Part shown: one piece after another, positions 43,914-52,923 of the stretch
Numbering within the stretch: the first letter of the stretch is position 1
Layout: each line of letters opens with the position of its first letter
Source of the DNA: Paenibacillus sp. ACRRY
GTDB lineage: Bacteria > Bacillota > Bacilli > Paenibacillales > Paenibacillaceae
Assembly: GCF_022346995.1 (NCBI RefSeq)
Contig: NZ_JAKRNM010000018.1
Span: 1 to 64,000, forward strand
Direction of reading: 5' to 3'
DNA length: 64,000 nucleotides
Made by a program: the position numbers and the translations under genes
Notes under the pieces: model-generated
Seen by the model: only the letters and a program-made list of their open reading frames with translations
The model's database searches: none
What the model was told of the DNA's origin: nothing

Positions 43914-44456
43914 ATGGCATCAAGAATGAAAGAACGTTACCTGCAAGAAATCGCTCCTGGTTTGATGCAGAAGTTTAACTATACAACGGTAATGCAAGTG
44001 CCTAAAATCGAGAAAATCGTTATCAACATGGGTGTGGGCGACGCTGTCCAAAACTCCAAAGTGTTGGATTCCGCAGTAAACGATTTGCAACTGATCGCGG
44101 GTCAAAAACCTGTAATCACTCGTGCTAAGAAATCTATCGCAGGTTTCAAACTGCGTGAGAACATGCCTATCGGTGTGAAAGTTACATTGCGCGGCGAGCG
44201 TATGTACTACTTCCTCGATAAATTGTTCAACGTTACATTGCCTCGTGTCCGCGACTTCCGCGGTGTATCGAGCAAAGCGTTCGACGGACGTGGTAACTAC
44301 ACACTGGGTCTGAAAGAACAATTGATCTTCCCAGAGATCGAGTACGATAAAGTAGACAAAGTCCGCGGTATGGACATTGTTATTGTAACAACGGCGAAAA
44401 CAGACGAAGAGTCCCGTGAGTTGCTCACGCAACTGGGAATGCCTTTCGTAAAATAA
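43914..44456 (+). CDS. rplE: 50S ribosomal protein L5
   Basis: L5 binds 5S rRNA and forms bridge B1b. The 180-residue product has VPKIEKIVINMGVGD and GMDIVIVTTAKTDEESR, both family signatures. Good AAAGGAGGG upstream. Confidence 0.98.
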   Translation: MASRMKERYLQEIAPGLMQKFNYTTVMQVPKIEKIVINMGVGDAVQNSKVLDSAVNDLQLIAGQKPVITRAKKSIAGFKLRENMPIGVKVTLRGERMYYFLDKLFNVTLPRVRDFRGVSSKAFDGRGNYTLGLKEQLIFPEIEYDKVDKVRGMDIVIVTTAKTDEESRELLTQLGMPFVK

Positions 44457-44530
44457 AGTTGGCATAACGTTTCCGGGTGTCTGGAAGGACTCCCTTTTCT
44501 CCGAAATTATTTAGGAGGTGTCAGGCTAAA

Positions 44531-44716
44531 GTGGCAAAAACTTCGATGAAAGTTAAACAACAACGTACACCAAAGTTTAAAGTGCGTTCTTATACACGCT
44601 GTGAGCGTTGCGGACGTCCACATTCGGTGCTGCAAAAGTTCAAAATTTGCAGAATTTGCTTCCGTGAATTAGCTTATAAAGGCCAGATTCCTGGCGTGAA
44701 AAAAGCAAGCTGGTAA
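44531..44716 (+). CDS. rpsN: 30S ribosomal protein S14, zinc-binding type
   Basis: The 61-residue product is the zinc-binding form of S14 (type Z), with Cys24, Cys27, Cys40 and Cys43. GTG 44531 (MAKTSMKVKQQRTPK) follows TTAGGAGGTG. A longer in-frame reading starting at 44477 lacks support. Confidence 0.96.
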   Translation: MAKTSMKVKQQRTPKFKVRSYTRCERCGRPHSVLQKFKICRICFRELAYKGQIPGVKKASW

Positions 44717-44748
44717 AAAGTCCTGAACGGGAAGGAGGTTAACTCACA

Positions 44749-45147
44749 ATGACTATGTCTGATCCAATTGCAGATATGCTTACTCGTATTCGTAACGCGA
44801 ACACTGTTCGTCACGAAACAGTAGAAATGCCTGCTTCGACAATGAAAAAACAAATCGCCGATATCCTGAAGCGTGAAGGTTTCATCCGTGACGCTGAAGT
44901 TATCGATGATAACAAACAAGGGATTATCCGTGTTTTCCTGAAATACGGTCAAAATAACGAGCGCGTTATCACTGGTCTGAAAAGAATCAGTAAACCTGGT
45001 CTTCGTGTTTACACGAAAAGCAACGAAGTACCTCGTGTACTTGGTGGCCTGGGTATCGCGATCATCTCGACATCCAAAGGTGTTATGACGGACAAAGAAG
45101 CTCGTCAATCGAAATCCGGCGGAGAAGTCGTTTGCTACGTTTGGTAA
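44749..45147 (+). CDS. rpsH: 30S ribosomal protein S8
   Basis: S8 binds the central domain of 16S rRNA and in other bacteria represses the spc operon. The 132-residue product begins MTMSDPIADMLTRIRNAN and ends in the family motif GGEVVCYVW. Strong GGAAGGAGG upstream. Confidence 0.98.
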   Translation: MTMSDPIADMLTRIRNANTVRHETVEMPASTMKKQIADILKREGFIRDAEVIDDNKQGIIRVFLKYGQNNERVITGLKRISKPGLRVYTKSNEVPRVLGGLGIAIISTSKGVMTDKEARQSKSGGEVVCYVW

Positions 45148-45177
45148 TATAACGTCACAAGATAGGAGGTGCAACAT

Positions 45178-45720
45178 ATGTCTCGTATTGGTCGCAAACC
45201 AATTACAGTACCAAGTGGTGTGGACATCACACTGGACAACACCGTTATTACGGTAAAAGGACCAAAAGGAACTCTGACTCGTGAACTTCATAAAGACATG
45301 AAGGTTACAGTTGAGAACAACGAAATTACAGTTGTGCGTCCTTCCGATAACAAAACTCACCGTTCTTTGCACGGCACAACGCGTAGCGTTGTAAACAACA
45401 TGGTGAGCGGCGTTACTGAAGGATTCGCAAAATCTCTGGAGTTGGTTGGGGTCGGATATCGTGCAAGCAAATCCGGAGATAAAATCGTTCTGAACGTTGG
45501 ATACTCTCACCCGGTTGAAATTACACCGGAAGCGGGAATTGAATTCGAAGTACCTTCGAATACAAAAATCATCGTTCGCGGGATCGACAAAGAGCGCGTA
45601 GGTGCTTACGCTGCTAAAATCCGTTCCGTTCGTGAACCTGAGCCGTACAAAGGTAAAGGTATTAAATATGAAGGCGAGCGTATCATCCGTAAGGAAGGTA
45701 AAGCCGGTAAGAAGAAATAA
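45178..45720 (+). CDS. rplF: 50S ribosomal protein L6
   Basis: L6 lies near the sarcin-ricin loop. The 180-residue product starts MSRIGRKPITVPSGV, with two related alpha/beta domains and the C-terminal signature PEPYKGKGIKYEGE. ATG 45178 follows AGGAGGTG. Confidence 0.97.
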   Translation: MSRIGRKPITVPSGVDITLDNTVITVKGPKGTLTRELHKDMKVTVENNEITVVRPSDNKTHRSLHGTTRSVVNNMVSGVTEGFAKSLELVGVGYRASKSGDKIVLNVGYSHPVEITPEAGIEFEVPSNTKIIVRGIDKERVGAYAAKIRSVREPEPYKGKGIKYEGERIIRKEGKAGKKK

Positions 45721-45785
45721 GATTTCTCTTACCGCCTTTGCGCGGCTTTCGGCTTGCTTGCTTCGTGTGTTTCTAATATACCCCG

Positions 45786-45805
45786 TGGCTTCCGGTTTGA
45801 AGCCA
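45786..45805 (+). promoter_or_regulatory. hairpin between rplF and rplR
   Basis: TGGCTTC (45786-45792) pairs with GAAGCCA (45799-45805). It lies in the 117-base rplF-rplR gap, the widest in the spc part of the cluster. There is no T-run. Its role is unknown. Confidence 0.45.
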
Positions 45806-45837
45806 GCGAGGTAACCTGAAAGGAGTGAATCCCTGAG

Positions 45838-46206
45838 ATGATTACGAAACAGGATAAAAACAAGGCTCGTCTGAAAAGACACCTGCGTGTTCGTAAGAAA
45901 ATCCAAGGAACGGCAGCACGTCCTCGTTTGAACGTATTCCGTTCTGGTAAACATATGTACGCTCAAATTATCGATGACGTAGCTGGTGTAACGATCGCTT
46001 CCGCGTCTACTGTAGACAAAGAACTGAGCAGCGACATCAAAAACGGCGCTTCTGTTGAGTCAGCTCGTAAAGTTGGCGAACTCGTTGCAAAACGTGCGAA
46101 AGACAAAGGCGTTTCCAACATCGTATTTGACCGTAGCGGATATCTGTACCATGGTCGTATCGCAGCATTGGCTGAAGCGGCTCGTGAAGCAGGACTTGAG
46201 TTTTAA
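45838..46206 (+). CDS. rplR: 50S ribosomal protein L18
   Basis: L18 binds 5S rRNA with L5. The 122-residue product has a basic N terminus and the conserved VFDRSGYLYHGRIAALAEAAREAGL C-terminal region (shown here only in part of its fold). It lies 28 bases before rpsE. Confidence 0.97.
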   Translation: MITKQDKNKARLKRHLRVRKKIQGTAARPRLNVFRSGKHMYAQIIDDVAGVTIASASTVDKELSSDIKNGASVESARKVGELVAKRAKDKGVSNIVFDRSGYLYHGRIAALAEAAREAGLEF

Positions 46207-46233
46207 GATATTTTTCAAAAGGAGGTTAACGAC

Positions 46234-46731
46234 TTGCGTGTAGATCCGAATACTTTGGAACTGACTGAAAGAGTTGTAAATATTAATCGCGTAGCTAAAG
46301 TAGTAAAAGGCGGACGCCGTTTCAGCTTTAGCGCACTGGTTGTAGTCGGCGACGGCAACGGCTGGGTTGGAGCTGGTATCGGTAAAGCGGGCGAAGTACC
46401 TGATGCAATTCGCAAAGGTATTGAAGATGCTAAGAAAAACCTTGTACACGTTCCACTCGTAGGAACATCGATTCCTCACTTGGTAACAGGTAAGTTCGGC
46501 GCAGGACGCGTTCTGTTGAAACCAGCATCTGAAGGTACTGGTGTTATCGCTGGTGGTCCTGTGCGTGCGGTTCTCGAACTTGCTGGTGTAGGTGATATTT
46601 TGACAAAATCTCTGGGTTCTTCGAATTCCATGAACATGGTCAATGCGACTTTGGAAGGTTTGTCCCGTTTGAAGCGTGCTGAAGACGTGGCTAAACTGCG
46701 CGGAAAATCCGTCGAAGAGCTTCTGGGTTAA
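46234..46731 (+). CDS. rpsE: 30S ribosomal protein S5
   Basis: S5 acts in decoding accuracy and mRNA unwinding. The 165-residue product starts at TTG 46234 (MRVDPNTLELTERVV) after AAAAGGAGG. The loop KVVKGGRRF, where spectinomycin resistance changes occur, is wild type. Confidence 0.96.
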   Translation: MRVDPNTLELTERVVNINRVAKVVKGGRRFSFSALVVVGDGNGWVGAGIGKAGEVPDAIRKGIEDAKKNLVHVPLVGTSIPHLVTGKFGAGRVLLKPASEGTGVIAGGPVRAVLELAGVGDILTKSLGSSNSMNMVNATLEGLSRLKRAEDVAKLRGKSVEELLG

Positions 46732-46743
46732 GGAGGGAATCTC

Positions 46744-46929
46744 ATGGCTAAATTGGAAATTACCCTCGTCCGCAGCTTGATCGGACGTCCGGAGACGCAA
46801 AGAACAACTGTGAAAACATTGGGCTTGCGTAAAATCAACAGCAAAGTGGTTCAAAACGATAATCCAGCCATTCGTGGTATGATTAACAAAGTAAGCCACT
46901 TGGTTGCTGTTAAAGAAGTAGAAGCTTAA
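46744..46929 (+). CDS. rpmD: 50S ribosomal protein L30
   Basis: The 61-residue product MAKLEITLVRSLIGRPETQR is the short bacterial L30. It is 12 bases after rpsE and precedes rplO. Confidence 0.97.
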   Translation: MAKLEITLVRSLIGRPETQRTTVKTLGLRKINSKVVQNDNPAIRGMINKVSHLVAVKEVEA

Positions 46930-46971
46930 TACGGGATATTCCCATAAATCTTTAAGGAGGTGCAACGAACG

Positions 46972-47412
46972 ATGAAGTTACATGAGCTTTCCCCAGCTCC
47001 TGGATCCCGCAAAGAGCGTAAACGTCTTGGTCGCGGTCCAAGTAGTGGTACGGGTAAAACATCAGGTCGCGGTCACAAAGGACAAAACGCTCGTTCCGGC
47101 GGTGGTGTACGTCCGGGCTTCGAAGGTGGACAAAATCCATTGTATCGTCGCTTGCCAAAACGTGGTTTCGTAAACCCAACTCGCAAGGAATATGCGGTTG
47201 TGAATATTGAAGACCTGAACAGTTTTGCTGCGGGTACTGAAGTAACTCCAGAATTCTTGATGACGAACGGCGTAGTTAAAAACGCTAAATCCGGAATCAA
47301 GATCCTGGGTAACGGTGAAGTCACTGTGAAGCTGACTGTTAAAGCTAACAAGTTTTCTCAATCTGCGGTGGAGAAAATTGAAGCTGCCGGCGGTACAACC
47401 GAGGTGATTTAA
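46972..47412 (+). CDS. rplO: 50S ribosomal protein L15
   Basis: L15 is a late 50S assembly protein. The 146-residue product has the long Gly/Arg/Lys-rich N-terminal extension (RKRLGRGPSSGTGKTSGRGH) that enters the rRNA core. ATG 46972 follows AAGGAGGTG. Its stop overlaps the secY start. Confidence 0.97.
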   Translation: MKLHELSPAPGSRKERKRLGRGPSSGTGKTSGRGHKGQNARSGGGVRPGFEGGQNPLYRRLPKRGFVNPTRKEYAVVNIEDLNSFAAGTEVTPEFLMTNGVVKNAKSGIKILGNGEVTVKLTVKANKFSQSAVEKIEAAGGTTEVI

Positions 47413-48710
47413 TGTTCAAGACCCTAAAGAATATCTGGCGGGTTGAAGATCTGCGCAAAAGGGTATTATTTACCCTTTTTGTACTGATCATTTACCGCAT
47501 CGGATCCTTCGTTCCAGTACCTGGAGTAAACAAAGAGGTTTTCGAAGCGACAAATTCTGCGGGTAAAGAAGTTTTTGGACTTCTAAATACGTTCTCGGGT
47601 GGAGCACTGTTCCAGTTCTCGATCTTTGCACTCGGGATCGTACCTTACATCACTGCGTCTATCATAGTACAGTTGCTTTCCATGGACGTTATCCCTAAGT
47701 TAGCGGAATGGGCTAAGCAAGGTGAACAAGGTAAGAAGAAATCAGCTCAGCTGACTCGTTATTTAACGATTGGTCTGGCATTGATTCAAGCGTTTGGTAC
47801 GTCGATCGGATTCAACCGCTTGTACAATACAGAGATGGTGCCTAACGCCACTTTTGCTGATTATATCTTGATCGCGATTGTACTTACGGCCGGTACTTCA
47901 TTCCTGATGTGGCTTGGTGAGCAGATCACCGAGAAGGGCATAGGAAACGGGATTTCGATTTTGATCTTTGCGGGTATCCTATCAACGGTGCCTAACATTA
48001 TCAAACAGACAATCGAATCCGACTTCATTCAACCTGATCAGTTGTTCATGAACATCCTTAAAGGTGTAATCGTCGCAATTGTTATTGTGTTGATTATCAT
48101 CGGTGTCATTTACATTCAACAGGCGATTCGGAAAATTCCTGTACAGTACGCAAAACGCGTCGTAGGTAACAAAATGTACGGTGGACAGAATACACACATC
48201 CCGCTGAAGATTAACGCAGCAGGTGTTATCCCTGTCATCTTTGCTTCATCTCTGTTGATGTTCCCAACGATTATCGCCAACTTCTGGGCTGATCGTTTAT
48301 GGGCACAGTGGATCGGACAAAATCTGACTACTCACAAACCTCTGGGTATGTTATTGTATGTCGTGATGATCTTCGGTTTCACTTTCTTCTATACTTTCGT
48401 ACAGATGAATCCACAGCAGATGGCTGATAATATGAAAAAGAACGGCGGTTACATCCCAGGCATTCGCCCGGGTAAAGCAACCGAGAAATATCTGACCCGT
48501 GTCATGACTCGTTTGACAATGGCCGGAGCCATCTTCTTGGCAGTCATTTCCGTTCTGCCTGTATTCTTAGGGGCACTTTCTGGTTTGCCTCAATCGGCGC
48601 AAATTGGAGGAACGTCTCTCCTGATCGTTATCGGTGTTGCGCTCGATACCATGAAGCAAATCGAAAGCCAATTGATCAAACGCCACTACAAAGGTTTTAT
48701 CAATAAATAG
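47412..48710 (+). CDS. secY: Preprotein translocase subunit SecY
   Basis: SecY forms the protein-conducting channel in the cell membrane with SecE (encoded at 20941). The 432-residue product has ten predicted membrane spans; family segments such as FSIFALGIVPYITASII and the C-terminal IESQLIKRHYKGF are present. It starts in the rplO stop codon (TAATG). Confidence 0.97.
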   Translation: MFKTLKNIWRVEDLRKRVLFTLFVLIIYRIGSFVPVPGVNKEVFEATNSAGKEVFGLLNTFSGGALFQFSIFALGIVPYITASIIVQLLSMDVIPKLAEWAKQGEQGKKKSAQLTRYLTIGLALIQAFGTSIGFNRLYNTEMVPNATFADYILIAIVLTAGTSFLMWLGEQITEKGIGNGISILIFAGILSTVPNIIKQTIESDFIQPDQLFMNILKGVIVAIVIVLIIIGVIYIQQAIRKIPVQYAKRVVGNKMYGGQNTHIPLKINAAGVIPVIFASSLLMFPTIIANFWADRLWAQWIGQNLTTHKPLGMLLYVVMIFGFTFFYTFVQMNPQQMADNMKKNGGYIPGIRPGKATEKYLTRVMTRLTMAGAIFLAVISVLPVFLGALSGLPQSAQIGGTSLLIVIGVALDTMKQIESQLIKRHYKGFINK

Positions 48711-48711
48711 G

Positions 48712-48756
48712 CAATAGGTACCGGTCAAGCTAAGATTTACTTGCCGGCACCTATTG
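48712..48756 (+). promoter_or_regulatory. long hairpin between secY and adk
   Basis: AATAGGT pairs with ACCTATT, and CCGGTCAAG pairs with CTTGCCGG inside it (one mismatch or bulge). No proper T-run follows (GTGCTGTTTGTTG). It may cause partial termination or protect the upstream mRNA, so that adk and map are made in lower amounts. Confidence 0.6.
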
Positions 48757-48800
48757 TGCTGTTTGTTGATGTAGGGTAGTCTTGGAGGGAGTGACATAAC

Positions 48801-49445
48801 GTGAACATCCTATTCATGGGCCCTCCGGGGGCAGGAAAAGGAACGCAAGCAGACGTCATCGTGAAAGAGTTCGGTATTCCCCACATTTCAACAGGCGATG
48901 CATTTCGTCTGGCGATTAAGCAGGGAACTCCCATTGGCCTGAAAGCCAAGGAATATATGGATCAAGGATTGCTTGTACCAGATGATGTAACCATCGGCAT
49001 CGTTGAAGAACGATTGCAGCAGCCTGACTGCAGAGAAGGATTCCTCTTGGATGGTTTTCCAAGAACCCTGTCTCAAGCTGAAGCGCTTGATGGCATCCTG
49101 GACCGACTGAACTCAGGTCTCGATCATGTAATCAACCTGAAAGTGGACCGCGACAAATTGCTGGCTCGTTTGACGGGTCGTCGCATTTGCAAAAACTGTG
49201 GCGCCACTTATCATGTCGTATTCAATCCGCCTAAGCAGGAAGGTATTTGTGATAAATGCGGCGGCGAGTTGTACCAACGTTCGGATGATAACGAAGAGAG
49301 CGTAGGAACTCGTCTTGACGAATATATCAACAAAACAGCACCACTCCTCACGTTTTATGAGAACAAGGGTCTTCTTCGTCAAATGAACGGAGAACAGGAT
49401 ATTGATCAAGTCTCTCAAGAGATCGTGTCCTTACTGCGAGGTTAA
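48801..49445 (+). CDS. adk: Adenylate kinase
   Basis: Adk interconverts ATP + AMP and two ADP. The 214-residue product has the P-loop GPPGAGKGTQ (residues 7-16) and a long LID with a zinc site: CKNC and CDKC. The start is GTG 48801 behind GGAGGG. It lies between secY and map, as in B. subtilis. Confidence 0.97.
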   Translation: MNILFMGPPGAGKGTQADVIVKEFGIPHISTGDAFRLAIKQGTPIGLKAKEYMDQGLLVPDDVTIGIVEERLQQPDCREGFLLDGFPRTLSQAEALDGILDRLNSGLDHVINLKVDRDKLLARLTGRRICKNCGATYHVVFNPPKQEGICDKCGGELYQRSDDNEESVGTRLDEYINKTAPLLTFYENKGLLRQMNGEQDIDQVSQEIVSLLRG

Positions 49446-49449
49446 TTGA

Positions 49450-50202
49450 ATGATCATTGGTAAGTCCGAAACGGAACTGGGCTTGATGAGGGAAGCAGGG
49501 AGAATAGTTGCGGAAACGCATCGTCTCTTGGCAGAGCATATCGCTCCCGGTATTACGACTGGAGAACTTGACCATATGGCCGATCAATACATCCGCAGTC
49601 AAGGAGCTGTGCCGTCTTTCAAAGGTTATAACGGTTTTCCTGCCAGTGTGTGCGCTTCAGTAAATGAAGAGTTGGTGCATGGATTTCCCGGCAAACGCAA
49701 GTTGAACGAGGGCGATATCGTTACGTTTGACATTGGCGCGCAGTACCAGGGGTATCATGGAGATTCTGCCTGGACTTATCCGGTCGGCCGTATTTCCGAA
49801 GAAGCCCGTCGTCTTCTGGACGTTACCGAGGCTTCGTTATACGCAGGTCTGGCGCTGGTTAAACCGGACGTTCGCTTGTTTACTATATCTCATGCGATTC
49901 AGAAATATATTGAGGATGCCGGTTTTTCGGTAGTTCGGGAGTATGTCGGTCACGGCATAGGAGCGGATCTGCACGAAGAACCCCAAATTCCAAACTATGG
50001 TCTTCCTGATCGGGGACCACGGCTTAAAGCGGGCATGGTGCTGGCCATAGAGCCGATGGTTAACGCAGGTAGCCGGTATGTGAAAACGCTGGAAGATAAC
50101 TGGACTGTCGTAACTGTTGACGGTTCGTTATGTGCCCACTTTGAACACACCGTAGCAGTTACACCAGATGGCATGGAAATTTTCACAAAACTGAATGCGT
50201 AG
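49450..50202 (+). CDS. map: Methionine aminopeptidase, type I
   Basis: Map removes the N-terminal methionine from new proteins. The 250-residue product has the pita-bread fold with metal ligands in DIGAQYQGYHGDSAWTY, VGHGIGADLHEEP and AIEPMVNAG, and a C-terminal glutamate in HFEHTVAVT. It starts four bases after adk. Confidence 0.97.
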   Translation: MIIGKSETELGLMREAGRIVAETHRLLAEHIAPGITTGELDHMADQYIRSQGAVPSFKGYNGFPASVCASVNEELVHGFPGKRKLNEGDIVTFDIGAQYQGYHGDSAWTYPVGRISEEARRLLDVTEASLYAGLALVKPDVRLFTISHAIQKYIEDAGFSVVREYVGHGIGADLHEEPQIPNYGLPDRGPRLKAGMVLAIEPMVNAGSRYVKTLEDNWTVVTVDGSLCAHFEHTVAVTPDGMEIFTKLNA

Positions 50203-50212
50203 GTGATGAGGC

Positions 50213-50521
50213 ATGAATAATCAGTCTAATCCGCAGCTCGGTCAACTTGTGAAGATCCGTAAAGGCCGCAATGCGGACCAAGCCGCGGTAATTGTTGCTA
50301 TAGCGGACAGTAGGTTCGTGTATATAGCGGATGGAGACAAACGTAAGTTTGATCAACCCAAGAAGAAGAATATTCTTCATCTGGAGCTCCAGCCGATGAT
50401 CAGCAGCGAGGTTGTAAACAGTTTAAACGAGAGTGGTCGGGTGACAAACGGAAAACTCCGCTATGCGGTTCATTCGTTTCTGGAATCCACCAACATTCAA
50501 GCTGAAGAGAAAGGAGACTGA
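50213..50521 (+). CDS. KOW domain-containing RNA-binding protein (YbzG-like)
   Basis: The 102-residue product has an N-terminal KOW-type segment (GQLVKIRKGRNADQAAVIVA, residues 10-29) resembling eukaryotic/archaeal L14e-type proteins. The role in bacteria is not known. B. subtilis has a similar small gene (ybzG) between map and infA. It starts ten bases after map and ends three bases before infA. Confidence 0.85.
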   Translation: MNNQSNPQLGQLVKIRKGRNADQAAVIVAIADSRFVYIADGDKRKFDQPKKKNILHLELQPMISSEVVNSLNESGRVTNGKLRYAVHSFLESTNIQAEEKGD

Positions 50522-50524
50522 CTA

Positions 50525-50740
50525 ATGGCCAAGGAAGATGTCATTGAAGTGGAAGGTACGGTTCTTGAACCGCTGCCGAATGCAACATTCAAGGTTGAGC
50601 TTGAGAACGGTCATCAAATTCTCGCTCACGTTTCCGGCAAGCTGCGGATGCACTTCATCCGTATCCTGACTGGTGACAAAGTAGTTGTTCAGTTATCGCC
50701 TTATGATCTGACAAAAGGACGTATAACTTACCGTAAATAG
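50525..50740 (+). CDS. infA: Translation initiation factor IF-1
   Basis: IF-1 occupies the A site during initiation. The 71-residue product is a single OB fold starting MAKEDVIEVEGTV. It is followed by a structured 150-base gap before rpmJ. Confidence 0.97.
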   Translation: MAKEDVIEVEGTVLEPLPNATFKVELENGHQILAHVSGKLRMHFIRILTGDKVVVQLSPYDLTKGRITYRK

Positions 50741-50764
50741 TAGTAGACAGTTGCAATGAACTGT

Positions 50765-50873
50765 GAAGCTTGAAGCGGGTTTTGCCCGGCAAAACTTGCG
50801 AAAGCTTCGAAGCCGGTTTTACAATGGTAAAACGAGGTCAATGCTTACGAAGAGAGTTTTGCTAAGCAGAACT
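50765..50873 (+). repeat. three successive related hairpins between infA and rpmJ
   Basis: Hairpin 1 spans 50765-50808: GAAGCTT pairs with AAGCTTC outside, and GCGGGTTTTGCC with GGCAAAACTTGC inside. Hairpin 2 pairs GTTTTAC (50816-50822) with GTAAAAC (50827-50833). Hairpin 3 pairs AGTTTTGC (50855-50862) with GCAGAACT (50866-50873). All three share a GTTTTRC core. None has a T-run. The first and last have compensating or wobble changes, which points to pairing rather than chance. Confidence 0.7.
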
Positions 50874-50890
50874 TTGAGGAGGTAATTCAC

Positions 50891-51004
50891 ATGAAGGTAA
50901 GACCTTCGGTCAAACCGATTTGCGAAAAATGCAAAGTCATTCGCCGCAAAGGGAATGTTATGGTTATCTGTGAAAATCCGAAACACAAACAAAAACAAGG
51001 TTAA
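50891..51004 (+). CDS. rpmJ: 50S ribosomal protein L36
   Basis: The 37-residue product is the zinc-binding form of L36, with Cys11, Cys14, Cys27 and His32. GAGGAGGT precedes ATG 50891. It lies between infA and rpsM, the standard place. Confidence 0.96.
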   Translation: MKVRPSVKPICEKCKVIRRKGNVMVICENPKHKQKQG

Positions 51005-51024
51005 TGAAGGGGGTGTAGCGTAAA

Positions 51025-51393
51025 ATGGCACGTATAGCTGGTGTGGATTTGCCACGTGATAAGCGCGTTGAGATCGCCTTGACTTATATTTTCGGAATCG
51101 GTAAAACGACTTCCCAGAAAATTCTGAGCTCTACAGGCATCAATCCGGACACTCGTGTTCGTGATTTGACGGAAGATGAAGTCAGCAAATTGCGTGAAAG
51201 TATCGACAAAGAGGTCAAAGTAGAAGGTGACCTGCGTCGTGAAATCTCTTTGAATATTAAACGTTTGACGGAGATCGGTTGTTACCGTGGAGTTCGTCAT
51301 CGTCGTGGTCTGCCTGTTCGTGGACAACGTACGAAAACGAATGCTCGTACTCGTAAAGGTCCTCGTCGTACAGTAGCGAACAAGAAGAAATAA
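51025..51393 (+). CDS. rpsM: 30S ribosomal protein S13
   Basis: S13 makes the B1 bridges and contacts P-site tRNA through its basic tail. The 122-residue product begins MARIAGVDLPRDKRVE and has the RHRRGLPVRGQRTKTNARTR signature. Confidence 0.98.
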   Translation: MARIAGVDLPRDKRVEIALTYIFGIGKTTSQKILSSTGINPDTRVRDLTEDEVSKLRESIDKEVKVEGDLRREISLNIKRLTEIGCYRGVRHRRGLPVRGQRTKTNARTRKGPRRTVANKKK

Positions 51394-51412
51394 TAAGGGG
51401 GGATAAGAGAAA

Positions 51413-51808
51413 ATGGCTAAACCGAAAAAAGTCGTACGTACTAAACGTCGTGACCGTAAAAATATTGAATCTGGCGTGGCACATATCCGTTCCACTTTCA
51501 ATAACACTATCGTTACCATTACGGATCCTCACGGAAATGCAATTTCGTGGGCAAGCTCCGGCGGCCTCGGATTCAGAGGTTCCCGTAAATCGACTCCGTT
51601 TGCTGCACAAATGGCTGCTGAGACTGCTGCCAAAGCTGCAATGGAACATGGGATGAAAGCCGTTGAGGTTATGGTTAAAGGACCAGGCGCAGGCCGTGAA
51701 GCAGCGATTCGCTCTTTGCAAGCTGCAGGTCTGGAAGTTAACCTGATCAAAGACGTAACTCCAGTCCCACATAACGGATGCCGTCCTCCAAAACGTCGTC
51801 GTGTCTAA
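51413..51808 (+). CDS. rpsK: 30S ribosomal protein S11
   Basis: S11 lies on the 30S platform near the mRNA exit. The 131-residue product has HIRSTFNNTIVTITD and ends in the family signature NGCRPPKRRRV. Confidence 0.98.
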   Translation: MAKPKKVVRTKRRDRKNIESGVAHIRSTFNNTIVTITDPHGNAISWASSGGLGFRGSRKSTPFAAQMAAETAAKAAMEHGMKAVEVMVKGPGAGREAAIRSLQAAGLEVNLIKDVTPVPHNGCRPPKRRRV

Positions 51809-51944
51809 TGAGATTTGCCCCTGCGTGTGGTATAAATCCAGCACAATCTGCTAATAATGGTTGTTTAGGCATACTACTACATGTTTTCGCAAGAGAAGGT
51901 AAATGTTTCATAGAGGACCGACGTTTTGAAGGAGGGGTATTGCA

Positions 51945-52889
51945 GTGATTGAAATCGAAAAGCCGAAAATTGAGACGGTAGACGTCAACGATGATGGCAC
52001 CTATGGGAAATTCGTAGTAGAACCGCTAGAGCGCGGATACGGAACGACGCTTGGAAACTCGCTTCGCCGAATCTTGCTCTCGTCACTGCCGGGTGCGGCA
52101 GTGTCTTCGGTTCAAATCGATGGCGTTCTGCATGAATTTGCTACAGTTCCTGGCGTAATGGAAGATGTAACGGAGATTATTCTTAACCTGAAAGCTTTGT
52201 CGCTAAAAATTCATTCGGATGAGGAGAAAGTGCTCGAGATTGATGCTGAAGGCGAAGGAGCAATCACGGCTGGAGATATCCGTGCTGATTCCGATGTGGA
52301 AATCCTTAATCCGGATCTGCACATCGCTACGCTCGGACCAGGTTCGAGACTTCACATGCGTATTTTTGCCAATCGCGGTCGCGGCTACGTCCAGGCAGAT
52401 CGGAATAAACGCGATGACCAGCCGATCGGCGTCATCCCAGTCGATTCCATCTTCACCCCGATCAGCCGCGTTAACTACGCTGTGGAAAATACGCGTGTTG
52501 GCCAAGTAACCAACTATGACAAGCTCACGTTGGAAGTTTGGACAGACGGAAGTATTCGTCCTGAAGAGGCTGTAAGCCTCGGCGCTAAAATTTTGACCGA
52601 GCATTTGATGCTCTTCGTGGGTCTTACAGACGAAGCGAAAGACGCTGAGATCATGGTCGAAAAAGAAGAAGACAAAAAAGAAAAAGTACTCGAAATGACG
52701 ATCGAAGAGCTGGATCTCTCTGTTCGTTCCTACAACTGCCTGAAACGTGCCGGTATTAATACCGTGCAAGAGCTGACTACGAAAACGGAAGAAGACATGA
52801 TGAAAGTCCGTAACCTCGGACGCAAGTCTTTGGAAGAAGTTCAAGAGAAGCTCGAAGAATTGGGTCTGGGACTCCGTACAGAAGAATAG
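51945..52889 (+). CDS. rpoA: DNA-directed RNA polymerase subunit alpha
   Basis: The alpha dimer starts RNA polymerase assembly; its C-terminal domain binds UP elements and activators. The 314-residue product has the N-terminal assembly domain (RGYGTTLGNSLRRILLSSLPG) and the C-terminal domain (about residues 245-310, with LDLSVRSYNCLKRAGI). The start is GTG 51945 after GAAGGAGGGG. The 136-base gap before it holds no clear signal. Confidence 0.98.
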   Translation: MIEIEKPKIETVDVNDDGTYGKFVVEPLERGYGTTLGNSLRRILLSSLPGAAVSSVQIDGVLHEFATVPGVMEDVTEIILNLKALSLKIHSDEEKVLEIDAEGEGAITAGDIRADSDVEILNPDLHIATLGPGSRLHMRIFANRGRGYVQADRNKRDDQPIGVIPVDSIFTPISRVNYAVENTRVGQVTNYDKLTLEVWTDGSIRPEEAVSLGAKILTEHLMLFVGLTDEAKDAEIMVEKEEDKKEKVLEMTIEELDLSVRSYNCLKRAGINTVQELTTKTEEDMMKVRNLGRKSLEEVQEKLEELGLGLRTEE

Positions 52890-52923
52890 ACAGCTGAGTG
52901 CTTGAAGTGAAGGAGGGAAAACA

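Noticed and set aside
40854..45966. Long minus-strand open frames (421 and 430 codons) opposite rpsS-rpsC and rpsN-rplR
   Set aside because: They run across several ribosomal protein genes and the gaps between them. Composition is typical of antisense readings of biased genes.
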